DNA of 49,369 bases, taken from the NCBI GenBank assembly GCA_947625015.1, contig CANQMR010000025.1:1-49369 (forward strand), given 5' to 3'. Positions within the stretch are counted from its first letter, which is position 1. Each line of letters begins with the position of its first letter. Below the pieces are notes generated by a model. It worked only from the letters and a program-made list of their open reading frames with translations, was not told the DNA's origin and did no database searches. A program made the translations under genes and the position numbers. Below, one piece after another: positions 41,606-49,369 of the stretch. Source of the DNA: an uncultured Lachnospiraceae bacterium. GTDB lineage: Bacteria; Bacillota; Clostridia; Lachnospirales; Lachnospiraceae.

Positions 41606-43012
41606 TTACTCTTCCTCCATCATTTCCTCTAAAATCCTGGCACATGCCATCAGTTCGCTGGCATTGCCGCAGTGATTAATGCTGTACTCAATATAATCCT
41701 TAATCTCCTGCTGGGAGTTAAATAACACAGGCATATTGGAAAACAACGCCGCCATAACCGCCCGGTTCATTTCTTTTTTATGGTTTGTGAAAAATTCCGT
41801 CAGCTCCCCGACCAGTTCGTCGCGTTTTCCCGCCACATAGTCTGCATCTGCCGGCCCTTCCGCCTGTTCAGCTTCCTCTAATTCCATAAAGAGGCTGTTT
41901 GACTGCAATTTGGAAATCTTCAAAAGACTGTCAAAAATCCGGTCCGACATCACCCAGGAAATCGTATCTTCATGCTCGGACAGCACATCCGGCAGAATAC
42001 TTTCAAAGCGCATAATATCCTCTCCCAAAGTTTCCTGAATCCCCTCGATTTCCATTAACCCCTCATCAACAAATTCCGGTATGTCGCCGCCTGACACAAA
42101 AGCGTCATGGATTCCGCCAAGCATTTCCATACAGGTCTTTACAGCCGGTTCCTCATTTTTCTGGAACGGAAACGCCAGCATAACCACATAGAGGGCGTTT
42201 ATCAGTTCCGCCCCTAAGAGATAGATACCGGTAAGCTCCGTCAAATACTCAACGGTAAAAGAAAACTGCTCCATGACGGCCTGATAAGCGGAAAGCTCTA
42301 ACCCTTTGAAATCCGTATTTTCCAGAATCTTTATCGTATTTGCAATCTCTGCATATTCCTTCCCATACCCTTCCGGCAGCTCCAACAGAGCCGTAGTCTT
42401 TAACATACTGACAAAATCGTCCACAGAGGACTTGTCCGAGCCGATATAGATATTCAGCGTATCCGTAAGATAGTCAAAAAACCGGTTTTTGGTCATCCGG
42501 ATTGGAAGCTGCCCGGTCACCATCTGAATCCGGCTGTTGACCACCATTTTATCCTGATCCTGAAACAGGTATTGAAATACCTTTGCGGCCAAAGTACTCT
42601 CCTCCACAGCAATCTGTTCCCCGGTAATGCCGTATTCCACCCGGTTCAATATATATTCATAATGCTGAAGGGCGTCTGTATAGGCAGTCAGTATGGTCAT
42701 TTTTTCCTTAAGGGCGTCCCGCAGGCTGCCGGTCTCATCACAGCGCGCAGCATAATCTTCCTCCTGTCCGGACAAAATGGTCCCAAACAACAGGGTATGT
42801 ACCTTGTCCATAAATTCCGCAAGAAAATCATCACCGGATATCTGCCCGGCATCCGCCTCTATTTCTTTTAACGTATAGTAGTTTAACACCAGATGAATCA
42901 GGCTGTACTCGAACGCGCTGTCCATATAAGCGCCGGCATAGGCGGGAAGATTCCGCTCTAATTCCGTATGCTGTGTGATTTCCCTGATTATCCTTCTATC
43001 TTCTTTCTTCAT
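41606..43012 (-). CDS. Hypothetical helical protein, 468 residues
   Basis: An acidic, soluble, almost wholly helical protein I do not recognise. There is no signal, membrane anchor, nucleotide-binding or metal motif. Weakly repeated hydrophobic helices are visible (AFEYSLIHLVLNYYTL near residue 33, LLGAELINALYVVMLAFPFQ near 270). The end, ELMACARILEEMMEEE, is acidic. It precedes the 108-residue gene by 21 nt on the same strand and follows the rhomboid-like gene by 44 nt. Position suggests an operon extending to ytfJ; function open. Confidence 0.75.
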   Translation of the reverse strand: MKKEDRRIIREITQHTELERNLPAYAGAYMDSAFEYSLIHLVLNYYTLKEIEADAGQISGDDFLAEFMDKVHTLLFGTILSGQEEDYAARCDETGSLRDALKEKMTILTAYTDALQHYEYILNRVEYGITGEQIAVEESTLAAKVFQYLFQDQDKMVVNSRIQMVTGQLPIRMTKNRFFDYLTDTLNIYIGSDKSSVDDFVSMLKTTALLELPEGYGKEYAEIANTIKILENTDFKGLELSAYQAVMEQFSFTVEYLTELTGIYLLGAELINALYVVMLAFPFQKNEEPAVKTCMEMLGGIHDAFVSGGDIPEFVDEGLMEIEGIQETLGEDIMRFESILPDVLSEHEDTISWVMSDRIFDSLLKISKLQSNSLFMELEEAEQAEGPADADYVAGKRDELVGELTEFFTNHKKEMNRAVMAALFSNMPVLFNSQQEIKDYIEYSINHCGNASELMACARILEEMMEEE

Positions 43013-43056
43013 TGCGTTCCCTTTCCTGTCTCCCTTACAAAGCCGTTCTTTCCGGC

Positions 43057-43914
43057 TTAGGATTTCTTATGTTCATGGGTAAATAAATGCTTATTGCAAT
43101 ATTCGTAATTCCCTTTACAGCGGGAACAGTAACGAAATTCCAACGTCGGATCATCCTCCTCGGTCTGACCGCAGATGGCGCATTTATGTCTGGTAAGCAC
43201 CTGCGTCTGCCTTACCTCCCGCTTGTAAGCCCGCTTCCTTTTCCGATGCGCCGGAGACATGGCCGTTCGTTTCCTTGTCAGATAATAGAACAAAATAAAG
43301 TTAAGCACAGACATGATGACCGTTACCATCCCTGCATAATATCCCATGGTGCCGTAGGATAAAATGGAAAAGATCAGATATGCAATATCCACATAACCTA
43401 ACCATTTTACCTTAATCGGGATAATCAGGAAAAACAACACCTGCATATCCGGGAACAAAAAGGCAAAGGCCAAAAACAGGCTCATGCACAAATAGTACGT
43501 AGAGGTATTAGAATACAGGGCAAAAAACTGGGCCATTTGCTTCTGCCCGGTTGCCAAAAGCGCCAGATAGCTTCCCACAATTCCGATATCCGTAAACAGG
43601 ATTCCCGATATTACATAAAGAGTATACAGAAAATCCCCCCATGTATTTTCCAGGCTGCGGCCCACAAAATAATAAAACATCAGCGTAAAAATCAGGAAAA
43701 TGCTCAGTCCGTCCGGCGGCATGACAACCCAGGTAATCAGACGCCAGATCTGTCCATGCATGATTTTTTCCGGGTTTAAATTAATGGCATATATGGCGTC
43801 CGGCTGTACAATCTCAATCAAATATCCGAGAATAAATCCGCACACCAGTATGACCGTCAAATTCGGAATCGCATATTTTCCGTATTTTCTTTCCAGCTTT
43901 GTCAAAAAGTTCAT
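43057..43914 (-). CDS. Rhomboid-like membrane protein with C-terminal zinc ribbon
   Basis: A 285-residue protein with about six helices in rhomboid-like order (NLTVILVCGFILGYLIEI first; HGQIWRLITWVVMPPD-like WR motif next; then FYYFVGRSLENTWGDFLY). The WR and the EN-TWG segments are typical of rhomboid relatives. The catalytic GxSG Ser and His are absent, so it is probably not a protease. A basic linker (KRKRAYKREVRQ) leads to a C-terminal zinc-ribbon-like end with CAIC near 247-250, CSRC near 268-271 and a following C-H-H cluster. Role unknown; a scaffold or quality-control membrane protein is possible. Confidence 0.75.
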   Translation of the reverse strand: MNFLTKLERKYGKYAIPNLTVILVCGFILGYLIEIVQPDAIYAINLNPEKIMHGQIWRLITWVVMPPDGLSIFLIFTLMFYYFVGRSLENTWGDFLYTLYVISGILFTDIGIVGSYLALLATGQKQMAQFFALYSNTSTYYLCMSLFLAFAFLFPDMQVLFFLIIPIKVKWLGYVDIAYLIFSILSYGTMGYYAGMVTVIMSVLNFILFYYLTRKRTAMSPAHRKRKRAYKREVRQTQVLTRHKCAICGQTEEDDPTLEFRYCSRCKGNYEYCNKHLFTHEHKKS

Positions 43915-43947
43915 TTCTCATCATCCTTACTTTGTCATCTATTTTCT

Positions 43948-43978
43948 ACTTTACCAGAGGAAAATCCTCTGGTAAAGT
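43948..43978. other. Strong hairpin between the LysM and rhomboid-like genes
   Basis: ACTTTACCAGAGGA (43948-43961) and TCCTCTGGTAAAGT (43965-43978): 14-bp perfect arms, 3-nt loop. No T-run on the minus strand side, so it may protect or separate mRNA ends rather than terminate fully. It starts 9 nt after the LysM stop. Confidence 0.6.
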
Positions 43979-43987
43979 CGCATCCTG

Positions 43988-44401
43988 TCAATCCTCTTCG
44001 TCATCTTCAAAATCCGGCATTTCTCCCCTTGGCTGTATCAGCGGCACTTTGAGGATTAATCCTTCCGGAAGTTCCACCTCTAACAGCATTGGATTATATT
44101 TCGCCAGCGTGTTAAAATCTAACTGAAAGGCGTCTAACACCTTCCCAATGGTGTCTCCCTCGTTGACCACATATGTCTTTTCCGGCCTTGCCGGCATAGT
44201 GGGAATACAGATTTCATCCCCTATTTGCAGATTATATACATTTACATAAGGGTTTAAACGCATAATGTCAAATAATTTCACATCATACTTCTTTGCCAGT
44301 TTATATAGCGTATCCCCTTCCTCGATTACATGTACATACCCTCTGCACCCGGTCGGCCGTCTTCTCATATCGTCATTTTGCGGTGATTGCTGCATATCCA
44401 T
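43988..44401 (-). CDS. LysM domain protein
   Basis: A 137-residue protein with two LysM modules: about residues 23-69 (HVIEEGDTLYKLAKKYDVKL to IQIGDEICIP-like NLQIGDEICIP) and 75-121 (TYVVNEGDTIGKVLDAFQLD). LysM binds peptidoglycan or chitin-type glycans. There is no signal peptide, so it may be a spore-coat or mother-cell protein like the LysM proteins of spores; that is inference. The end is acidic (MPDFEDDEED). GGAG lies eight nt before the ATG. Confidence 0.88.
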   Translation of the reverse strand: MDMQQSPQNDDMRRRPTGCRGYVHVIEEGDTLYKLAKKYDVKLFDIMRLNPYVNVYNLQIGDEICIPTMPARPEKTYVVNEGDTIGKVLDAFQLDFNTLAKYNPMLLEVELPEGLILKVPLIQPRGEMPDFEDDEED

Positions 44402-44480
44402 AAAAATACTCCAGCACGCTTTTTTACTATTCTATTCTTTCAAATATGAAAAGTTGCCACCTTACAGGGCAAACTGTGAT

Positions 44481-45182
44481 TTATTGTGCAGCCGGAGCCT
44501 CCGTTGGCGTTGCTTCCGGGACCGGCGCCTCTGTCGGCGTTGCTTCCGGGACCGGCGCTTCTGTCGGCGTTGCTTCCGGGGCCGGCGCCTCTGTTGCGGT
44601 CTGCTCGCTTATCTTAGGCTTCAACTTAATCTGAAATGTATTTCCCTCAAAATCATCTGCGTAATATTCTACATATTTCAGCAGATATTCTTCCTTGTCC
44701 GCCACTGTAAATAAAATTGTCTTTGTCATGCTTTCCCCTTTTTTCAGGGTATAAAGATTATCCATAAACTCGTCGTTGTGCACTTCGGATTTTCCATAAC
44801 CGGTAATCATCTCCTTAGACGGCTTACCTTCATAGTCCAAAACAAAATCTGTAATGCTCATCGATATATTCTCTTCATAAGTATTCTTAACCGTTACCTT
44901 TACCAGCAGATAGGTGTTTCCCTGTTCAGCCTGATAAAGGCCGTCGTCAAACTGATAGGTATCACTTTTAACGGCATCCTCGACTGTCAGATCAAAGAAA
45001 GCAGTGTGTACCGTTTTTCCCATGTTTTCTTCAATCAGCCCGCCGTAACTTCTTCCGTCGTCAGAGATCATCGAACCGTTTTTATTTTTGCTGTTTCCGC
45101 ACCCAGCCAGCATCACAGCAGACAAAAGAAAAACCATAAATAACATATATTTTTTATCGTAACGTATTTTATTGAAATGCAT
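44481..45182 (-). CDS. DUF4352-type lipoprotein with Pro/Ala/Thr tail repeats
   Basis: A 233-residue lipoprotein: signal MLFMVFLLSAVMLAGCG with lipobox LAGC, then a DUF4352/telomere-length-like immunoglobulin-type domain (TAFFDLTVEDAVKSDTYQFD, then TYLLVKVTVKNTYEENISMS, then KKGESMTKTILFTVADK). The tail is about four copies of a 10-residue TEAP-PEATP unit. The ATG at 45182 is chosen because GGAGAGAG lies four nt upstream; the start at 45203 would put seven extra residues before the signal. It lies 22 nt after the GNAT gene. Confidence 0.85.
   Translation of the reverse strand: MHFNKIRYDKKYMLFMVFLLSAVMLAGCGNSKNKNGSMISDDGRSYGGLIEENMGKTVHTAFFDLTVEDAVKSDTYQFDDGLYQAEQGNTYLLVKVTVKNTYEENISMSITDFVLDYEGKPSKEMITGYGKSEVHNDEFMDNLYTLKKGESMTKTILFTVADKEEYLLKYVEYYADDFEGNTFQIKLKPKISEQTATEAPAPEATPTEAPVPEATPTEAPVPEATPTEAPAAQ
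44491..44610 (-). repeat. 30-bp tandem repeats in the lipoprotein tail
   Basis: Units at 44491-44520, 44521-44550, 44551-44580 and a diverged 44581-44610. The second and third differ at one base besides the start of the unit. Each encodes ten residues rich in Pro, Ala, Thr and Glu. Confidence 0.85.
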
Positions 45183-45204
45183 ATTCTCTCTCCATATCTT
45201 CACT

Positions 45205-45627
45205 TTATCTGTCTCGCAGGTATTGAATCATTCCTGGCCCTAATTCCTCAGTCGGCCTTGCCAGAAAGCCATGTTCCCGATAAAATGATTCCCTGCCTTT
45301 TGCACACATCAGGCAAAGCATCATCTGCGTTCCGTCCCTTCGCAGAGATTCCACATATTCAACTAAAGTATCCAATATCTTAGATCCAACGCCCATATGC
45401 TGATATTCAGGAGACACGATTAAATCCTGTACATAACAGATAACCGCTCCGTCACCTACCAGTCTGCCCATACCCGCCAGCCGTTCTTCATCATATGCGC
45501 CTACGGTAAACAGACTGTTTTCCAGCGCTTTTTTGGCCTGACTCGTTTCCAGTTTCAGCCATCCCACATGCGCGCGGATTTGCAGATAATCTTCTATGGT
45601 TATTATATTTTTTTTAATTGTTATCAT
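45205..45627 (-). CDS. GNAT family N-acetyltransferase
   Basis: A 140-residue acetyltransferase. The acetyl-CoA-binding motif A is VICYVQDLIVSPEYQHMGVGSKIL near residues 63-86, with the Q-x-x-G-x-G/A phosphate loop QHMGVGSK. The N-terminus has DYLQIRAHVGWLK and the C-terminus YREHGFLARPTEELGPGM, typical of GCN5-like enzymes. Substrate unknown. It lies 34 nt after hisF. Confidence 0.9.
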   Translation of the reverse strand: MITIKKNIITIEDYLQIRAHVGWLKLETSQAKKALENSLFTVGAYDEERLAGMGRLVGDGAVICYVQDLIVSPEYQHMGVGSKILDTLVEYVESLRRDGTQMMLCLMCAKGRESFYREHGFLARPTEELGPGMIQYLRDR

Positions 45628-45661
45628 TTTATCTCACCAAATCTGTTTCTCTATGCGCCGC

Positions 45662-46423
45662 CTACAATCGCACCGGCACTTCCTTACTCTGTAAATATTC
45701 TTTTAAATCCTGAATTTCCAGTTCTTTATAATGAAACAGAGAAGCGGCTAAAGCCGCATCAGCTTTTCCCTCGGTCAGCGCTTCATAAAAGTGCGCTTTG
45801 GTTCCCGCTCCTCCCGAAGCGATAACCGGAATAGATACATTCTCACTGATTTTTCTGGTAAGTTCTATGTCATATCCCGCCTTTGTTCCGTCACAGTCCA
45901 TGCTGGTGAGCAAAATTTCACCTGCGCCAAGCCGTTCAGCCTTCATGGCCCATTCCACCGCATCGAGACCGACGTCGATTCGTCCTCCGTTCTTGTATAC
46001 ATTCCAGCCATGGCCGTCCCCGCGCCGTCTGGCATCAATAGCCACCACCACGCACTGGCTTCCAAACTTATCCGCTGCATTGCTGATTAGTTCCGGTGTA
46101 TTAATCGCCGAAGAATTAATCGATATCTTATCCGCTCCCTCTCTCAATATAGCCCGAAAATCCTCTACGGTACGAATTCCTCCCCCTACGGTAAAGGGGA
46201 TAAATACCGTCTCGGCCACGCGCCTTACCATATCAATGACAATGTTTCTCGCATCGGAGGATGCTGTAATATCCAAAAATACCAATTCATCTGCTCCGGC
46301 TTTATCATATGCTTTTGCCACTTCCACCGGGTCCCCGGCGTCCCGTAAGTTCACAAAATTAATTCCTTTTACTACCCGTCCACCGGTTACATCCAGACAG
46401 GGAATAATCCTTTTCGTATGCAT
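45662..46423 (-). CDS. hisF: Imidazole glycerol phosphate synthase subunit HisF
   Basis: A 253-residue (beta-alpha)8 cyclase subunit that makes imidazole-glycerol phosphate and AICAR in histidine synthesis. Catalytic Asp pair: first in [14 protein letters not shown] near residue 8, second in [15 protein letters not shown] near residue 128. The ATG at 46423 is chosen: the ribosome site GGAGG would be too close to the one at 46432. It follows hisH with the stop-start overlap region. Confidence 0.97.
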   Translation of the reverse strand: MHTKRIIPCLDVTGGRVVKGINFVNLRDAGDPVEVAKAYDKAGADELVFLDITASSDARNIVIDMVRRVAETVFIPFTVGGGIRTVEDFRAILREGADKISINSSAINTPELISNAADKFGSQCVVVAIDARRRGDGHGWNVYKNGGRIDVGLDAVEWAMKAERLGAGEILLTSMDCDGTKAGYDIELTRKISENVSIPVIASGGAGTKAHFYEALTEGKADAALAASLFHYKELEIQDLKEYLQSKEVPVRL

Positions 46424-46428
46424 ATCCG

Positions 46429-47055
46429 TCATTCCTCCTTTGCCGTTGAATCCAGAGAAAGAAAATTTTCAAGTATTTTCAATCCGACAGATCCGCTTTT
46501 TTCAGGATGAAACTGACAGGCAAAAATATTATCCCGCTCCACGCTGGCATGAATCAATGTAGAATAATATGTCGTAGCGGCTATCTCCTCTTCACGCTCT
46601 GCCTGTAGATAATAAGAATGGACAAAATATACATACGGATTGGCAGGCAGGCCTTTAAAAAGCGTTGCCTTCCCCTTAATCTCCAGAGAATTCCAGCCCA
46701 TATGCGGAATCTTCAATCCCCCGCCACCAGGGATTCGGTTAATGGTTCCCTTCAACAATCCCAGTCCACACTCTCCCGGTGATTCATCACTGCTTTCATA
46801 TAACAACTGCAATCCCAGACAAATACCAAGAAAGGGAATTTTCTTATCAATTACATCATAAATGACCTGATCAAGTCTATAACTTTTAAGCCGTTTCATT
46901 GCATCGCCAAAGTTGCCTACCCCCGGCAGAATGACCTTTTCGCTGCGCATTATCTCATCACGATCTTTTGTCATCTTTGCCTCTTTGCCAAGATATGTTA
47001 TGGCTTTCTCCACGCTTTTAATATTGCCGGCATCATAATCCAGTATTGCTATCAT
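46429..47055 (-). CDS. hisH: Imidazole glycerol phosphate synthase subunit HisH
   Basis: A 208-residue glutamine amidotransferase subunit that supplies ammonia to HisF. Catalytic Cys in [13 protein letters not shown] near residue 80, His and Glu in [14 protein letters not shown] near residue 183; [15 protein letters not shown] is the oxyanion region. Its start overlaps the stop of the long acidic gene in ATGA. Only hisH and hisF of the pathway are in this window. Confidence 0.97.
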   Translation of the reverse strand: MIAILDYDAGNIKSVEKAITYLGKEAKMTKDRDEIMRSEKVILPGVGNFGDAMKRLKSYRLDQVIYDVIDKKIPFLGICLGLQLLYESSDESPGECGLGLLKGTINRIPGGGGLKIPHMGWNSLEIKGKATLFKGLPANPYVYFVHSYYLQAEREEEIAATTYYSTLIHASVERDNIFACQFHPEKSGSVGLKILENFLSLDSTAKEE

Positions 47056-48959
47056 TCATCCACTTCCTCTTCCTCTTCCTGCTGCGCTGTCTCTTCCTGT
47101 ACAGCCGACTCCCTGGACGTCTCCGCTGTTGTTCCTGCCTCTTCATCAGTTGTGCCTGTATTTACGACGGGGTTCATCTGTACATAATTTTGTATGGTCT
47201 GAACATAGTCATAATCCTCCAGATCATTAATCATCATTGCCTGTTCCACCGTAATTCCATACTGTGTCTCCAATATGTTGCGGATCTGGCTGAAGGAGAA
47301 GTCCAAATCACTGGTTATGCCCAGCTCTTCCGCTTCCTCATAATGCTCATAGTATTTATCCACACCACGAAGCAGCGCATCCAATGCTTTCTCCTGTCTT
47401 CCCAGATCAATATTATTCAGATAAGATTCATAAAGCCGTTCCACATACATTACTGTGTATATACGATCCTTTAATTCCTGATCCTTTTCCCTTACGTCAA
47501 CGCCTTTAATCTCATCATAGGCGCTATGATATTTTTGTTTGGAAAAATATTTGGTTGCATTTTCAATAGCCAATACATAATCAAAATTATTACTTGCAAG
47601 ATAAAACAGCGCGGTTCCGCCTAAAAATGCAGAAAAAATGAATATAACCATCGGCCGGTTCAACGGCTTTTCCGGCTCGGCGTTAGCCTTTTCCTCCGCT
47701 TTGCGCCTTGCCTTTTTTTCTGCTTTAATCCGCTTCTTTTCTTCGTTATTTTTCTTCTTCTGTCCGTTTTTTAGTTCTTTCTCTGCTTTCGCCGCTTCAG
47801 CCTTTTCTGCTTTTGCTTCCTTTGCCGCCTGCTTTTTAGCCTTCTTTTCTGCTTTCTTTGCTTCAATGGCCTGCCGTTCTTCTTCCGTTAATTCATCATC
47901 CTCGTCCGGCTCTCCAAAAAGAATCTGCATCAACCCTTTTTTCTTACTCTTTTCCGGTTCATCTTCTTCCTCTAAATTGTCCAAATCATCTAAAATAGCG
48001 CCAACAGATTCTTCCTGCGTACCGCTCTCGTCCGGCTCCTCCCTGCTTTCATCACCAGATGACTCTTCCGAATCATCTAAATCCAACATGGAAAACAAAT
48101 CGTCTAACGATTCCATTTCCGGAAACGCATCCTCGTTTTCATTGTCAGCAATCTCCTGATTTGGCTCTGTTTCTTGTTTTTCTTCTTTTTCCTCTTCCTC
48201 CCCGAGCGTATTGTGAACCTCTTCTTCAAACTGTATACTTTCAGCCAGCAAATCCTCTAAAGAAATATCTTCTTCAGGCTTGTCCTCTTCCGGTGCTGCT
48301 TCTTTGGCCGCATCATCCTTCTGTTCTGCCGCCGGTTCCTCATCTGCACTTTCAGCGTTCTCCTCCGGTTCAGATAAATCCGGAATGGATTCCGCTTCCG
48401 TCTGCTCTCCGTCGCTATCCAGCAGACTATTCAAAAAGGCATCTGTATCAAAAGCATCTTCGTTTAAATTCTCCTGTAAAGAAGGTTCCTCCTGCTGTTG
48501 TGAAATACTCTCCTCCGCAGGCGGCACATCTTCCTGTTTCGTATCAGCCACTTCCGGCTTTTCTTCAAATGAATCCGGAACCTGTAAATCACTGTCAAAA
48601 TCCTTCAGCAAATTATCAATATTTCCATCTTCAACATCACCAAGACTGGTCATATCCAAATCATTGAAATCAATATCGTCAAAATCCAGACCATCCATAT
48701 CCAAATCAGCCAGGTTATCAAGTTCATCCAGCTCATCAATCTGGTCTTCAGAGAAATTCAGGTCATTGTCCAACAGTGATGCATCTGCATCCTGCTCTAA
48801 ATCCATATTGAAAATGTCATCCATTGTTACGGCATTATTTCCCCTGTGCCTTCTCTTTTCATCCGCCATCTCATTATCCAGTTCTTCTTCAATATGATCA
48901 TCCATTTCCCTGTCTAAGGAAAATTCATCTAAAAGACTGTCAAGATAATTTTCATCCAT
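47052..48959 (-). CDS. Long acidic protein with one membrane helix
   Basis: A 635-residue protein I do not recognise. The first roughly 330 residues are strongly acidic and low complexity (Asp/Glu/Leu/Ser with repeats such as LDNLADLDMDGLDFDDIDFN), then comes a Lys/Ala/Glu-rich basic stretch (about 355-430), one membrane helix (VIFIFSAFLGGTALFYLA, near 437-455) and an extracytoplasmic helical domain (about 460-600) with KYHSAYDEIKGVDVREKDQE, ending in a Thr/Glu-rich tail. The ATG at 48959 has AGAGGTG six to seven nt upstream. It overlaps hisH by 4 nt, an odd partner. Similar acidic-TM proteins exist in Lachnospiraceae, function unknown. Confidence 0.75.
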   Translation of the reverse strand: MDENYLDSLLDEFSLDREMDDHIEEELDNEMADEKRRHRGNNAVTMDDIFNMDLEQDADASLLDNDLNFSEDQIDELDELDNLADLDMDGLDFDDIDFNDLDMTSLGDVEDGNIDNLLKDFDSDLQVPDSFEEKPEVADTKQEDVPPAEESISQQQEEPSLQENLNEDAFDTDAFLNSLLDSDGEQTEAESIPDLSEPEENAESADEEPAAEQKDDAAKEAAPEEDKPEEDISLEDLLAESIQFEEEVHNTLGEEEEKEEKQETEPNQEIADNENEDAFPEMESLDDLFSMLDLDDSEESSGDESREEPDESGTQEESVGAILDDLDNLEEEDEPEKSKKKGLMQILFGEPDEDDELTEEERQAIEAKKAEKKAKKQAAKEAKAEKAEAAKAEKELKNGQKKKNNEEKKRIKAEKKARRKAEEKANAEPEKPLNRPMVIFIFSAFLGGTALFYLASNNFDYVLAIENATKYFSKQKYHSAYDEIKGVDVREKDQELKDRIYTVMYVERLYESYLNNIDLGRQEKALDALLRGVDKYYEHYEEAEELGITSDLDFSFSQIRNILETQYGITVEQAMMINDLEDYDYVQTIQNYVQMNPVVNTGTTDEEAGTTAETSRESAVQEETAQQEEEEEVDE

Positions 48960-49022
48960 AAAAGCACCTCTTTTTTTATAGTTCACACTGATAAATCAAA
49001 TCTAATCAAAACAAACAAAAAT

Positions 49023-49051
49023 ATTTTACCATATCTTTTGTATTTTAACAA
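49023..49051 (-). promoter_or_regulatory. Promoter for the acidic protein-hisHF operon
   Basis: Minus strand: TTGTTA (49046-49051), 17 bp, TAAAAT (49023-49028), about 64 bp before the start codon. Confidence 0.55.
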
Positions 49052-49126
49052 GGAACATCTTACATCTATTCTTTATATCCGGTTAAAAATTTTTGCCAAA
49101 ACTTAACAACTCTTTTTTGGAAACTC

Positions 49127-49155
49127 TTGCTTTTTAAAGATATTTATTATATTAT
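49127..49155 (+). promoter_or_regulatory. Promoter of the right-edge gene
   Basis: TTGCTT (49127-49132), 17 bp, TATTAT (49150-49155), followed by AAGGAGGG and an ATG at 49182. Confidence 0.5.
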
Positions 49156-49181
49156 AAATATGATGATAAGGAGGGATGTAT

Positions 49182-49369
49182 ATGAAGTCTACATTATACG
49201 TTGAATATCAGGAAAAGCAATTAGAAGAAAAAGAGCTGATTGCAAAGGCCAAAAAGATCTGGACGGGCAGCGGCAAAAAGGTATCTGAACTTACCGGGAG
49301 TTTGACACTTTCTTTTAAACATCATATCATAAAAATCCTTTATCTAAGCCGTTTATGGCTTATTTTTTT
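49182..49369 (+). CDS. Small DUF6465-like protein, reading frame open at the window edge
   Basis: A frame of at least 62 codons with an AAGGAGGG site before the ATG. The first 40 residues (MKSTLYVEYQEKQLEEKELI then KAKKIWTGSGKKVSELTG) resemble small DUF6465-type proteins of Lachnospiraceae, from memory. After that (LTLSFKHHIIKILYL onward) the resemblance stops. The frame has no stop before a terminator-like hairpin at 49345-49369. Either a frameshift removed the normal end or the gene continues beyond the window; the last 20 codons are doubtful. Confidence 0.45.
   Translation, partial: MKSTLYVEYQEKQLEEKELIAKAKKIWTGSGKKVSELTGSLTLSFKHHIIKILYLSRLWLIF
49345..49369 (+). terminator. Terminator-like hairpin at the right edge
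   Basis: TAAGCC-GTTTAT-GGCTTA followed by at least seven T up to the window end. It would normally lie after a stop codon, yet the frame from 49182 runs into it. Confidence 0.6.

Noticed and set aside
44258-44401. Signal peptide on the LysM protein
   Set aside because: The N-terminus (MDMQQSPQNDDMRRRPTG) is hydrophilic with no hydrophobic core.
47638-48897. Long plus-strand Ser/Phe-rich frames opposite the acidic protein
   Set aside because: Low-complexity mirror of Glu/Asp/Lys codons with no start signals.

Overview
The window looks like chromosomal DNA of a spore-forming clostridium, most likely of the Lachnospiraceae. The evidence is gene content: a six-gene Rnf complex, sporulation genes (SpoIIM, YlbJ, GerW/YtfJ, an alpha/beta SASP, YlmC/YmxH), consensus AGGAGG ribosome sites, and the rsmD-coaD-coiled-coil and recA-recX-rny orders typical of that family. 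No rRNA, tRNA, CRISPR array, prophage or insertion sequence was found. Nearly all genes lie on the minus strand, in compact operons.

Region by region (right to left is the main direction of transcription). 1-0.45 kb: end of a heavy-metal-associated (HMA) protein plus ABC ATPase operon, behind a promoter with a palindromic operator and an early terminator. 0.7-1.5 kb: nrdR and ylmC. 1.75-2.6 kb: an unrecognised membrane protein. 2.6-7.6 kb: rnfCDGEAB. 7.75-8.3 kb: a giant foldback repeat. 8.3-14.8 kb: fabH-fabD-fabG-fabF-fabZ continuing into apbE, a NusG domain II protein and a Gx transporter. 14.9-17.4 kb: two COG0523-type GTPases (metal homeostasis) and a small coiled-coil protein. 17.5-22.6 kb: aroC, converging on an ABC exporter whose permease is fused to cell-wall-binding repeats and a CAP-like domain. 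22.7-27.8 kb: xerD, spoIIM, rny, recX, recA.

28-32.6 kb: tmcAL and ylbJ (plus strand) converge on a coiled-coil protein, coaD and rsmD. 32.65-33.13 kb: a second copy of the foldback repeat. 33.1-35 kb: a GH5 cellulase lipoprotein and an SASP gene. 35.1-39.2 kb: recG, a fakA-like DAK2 protein and an Asp23 protein. 39.4-39.6 kb: rpmB. 39.6-43.9 kb: a tiny membrane protein, gerW/ytfJ, a DUF2953 protein and three poorly known proteins, one a rhomboid-like protein with a zinc-ribbon tail. 44-49 kb: a LysM protein, a DUF4352 lipoprotein, a GNAT enzyme, hisF, hisH and a long acidic membrane protein. The right edge starts a small plus-strand gene.

Working together: ApbE probably attaches FMN to RnfG and RnfD, so the fatty-acid operon and the Rnf operon are linked through its 3' genes. 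RecA/RecX/XerD/RecG form a repair and recombination set. Many of the rest belong to sporulation or the cell envelope.

The observations I rate highest are (1) the two approximately 0.5 kb foldback elements, whose outer arms match each other within a copy better than between copies; (2) the GldF-GldG-wall-binding-CAP fusion with a well-placed internal start site; and (3) the promoter-operator-terminator module in front of the HMA gene.
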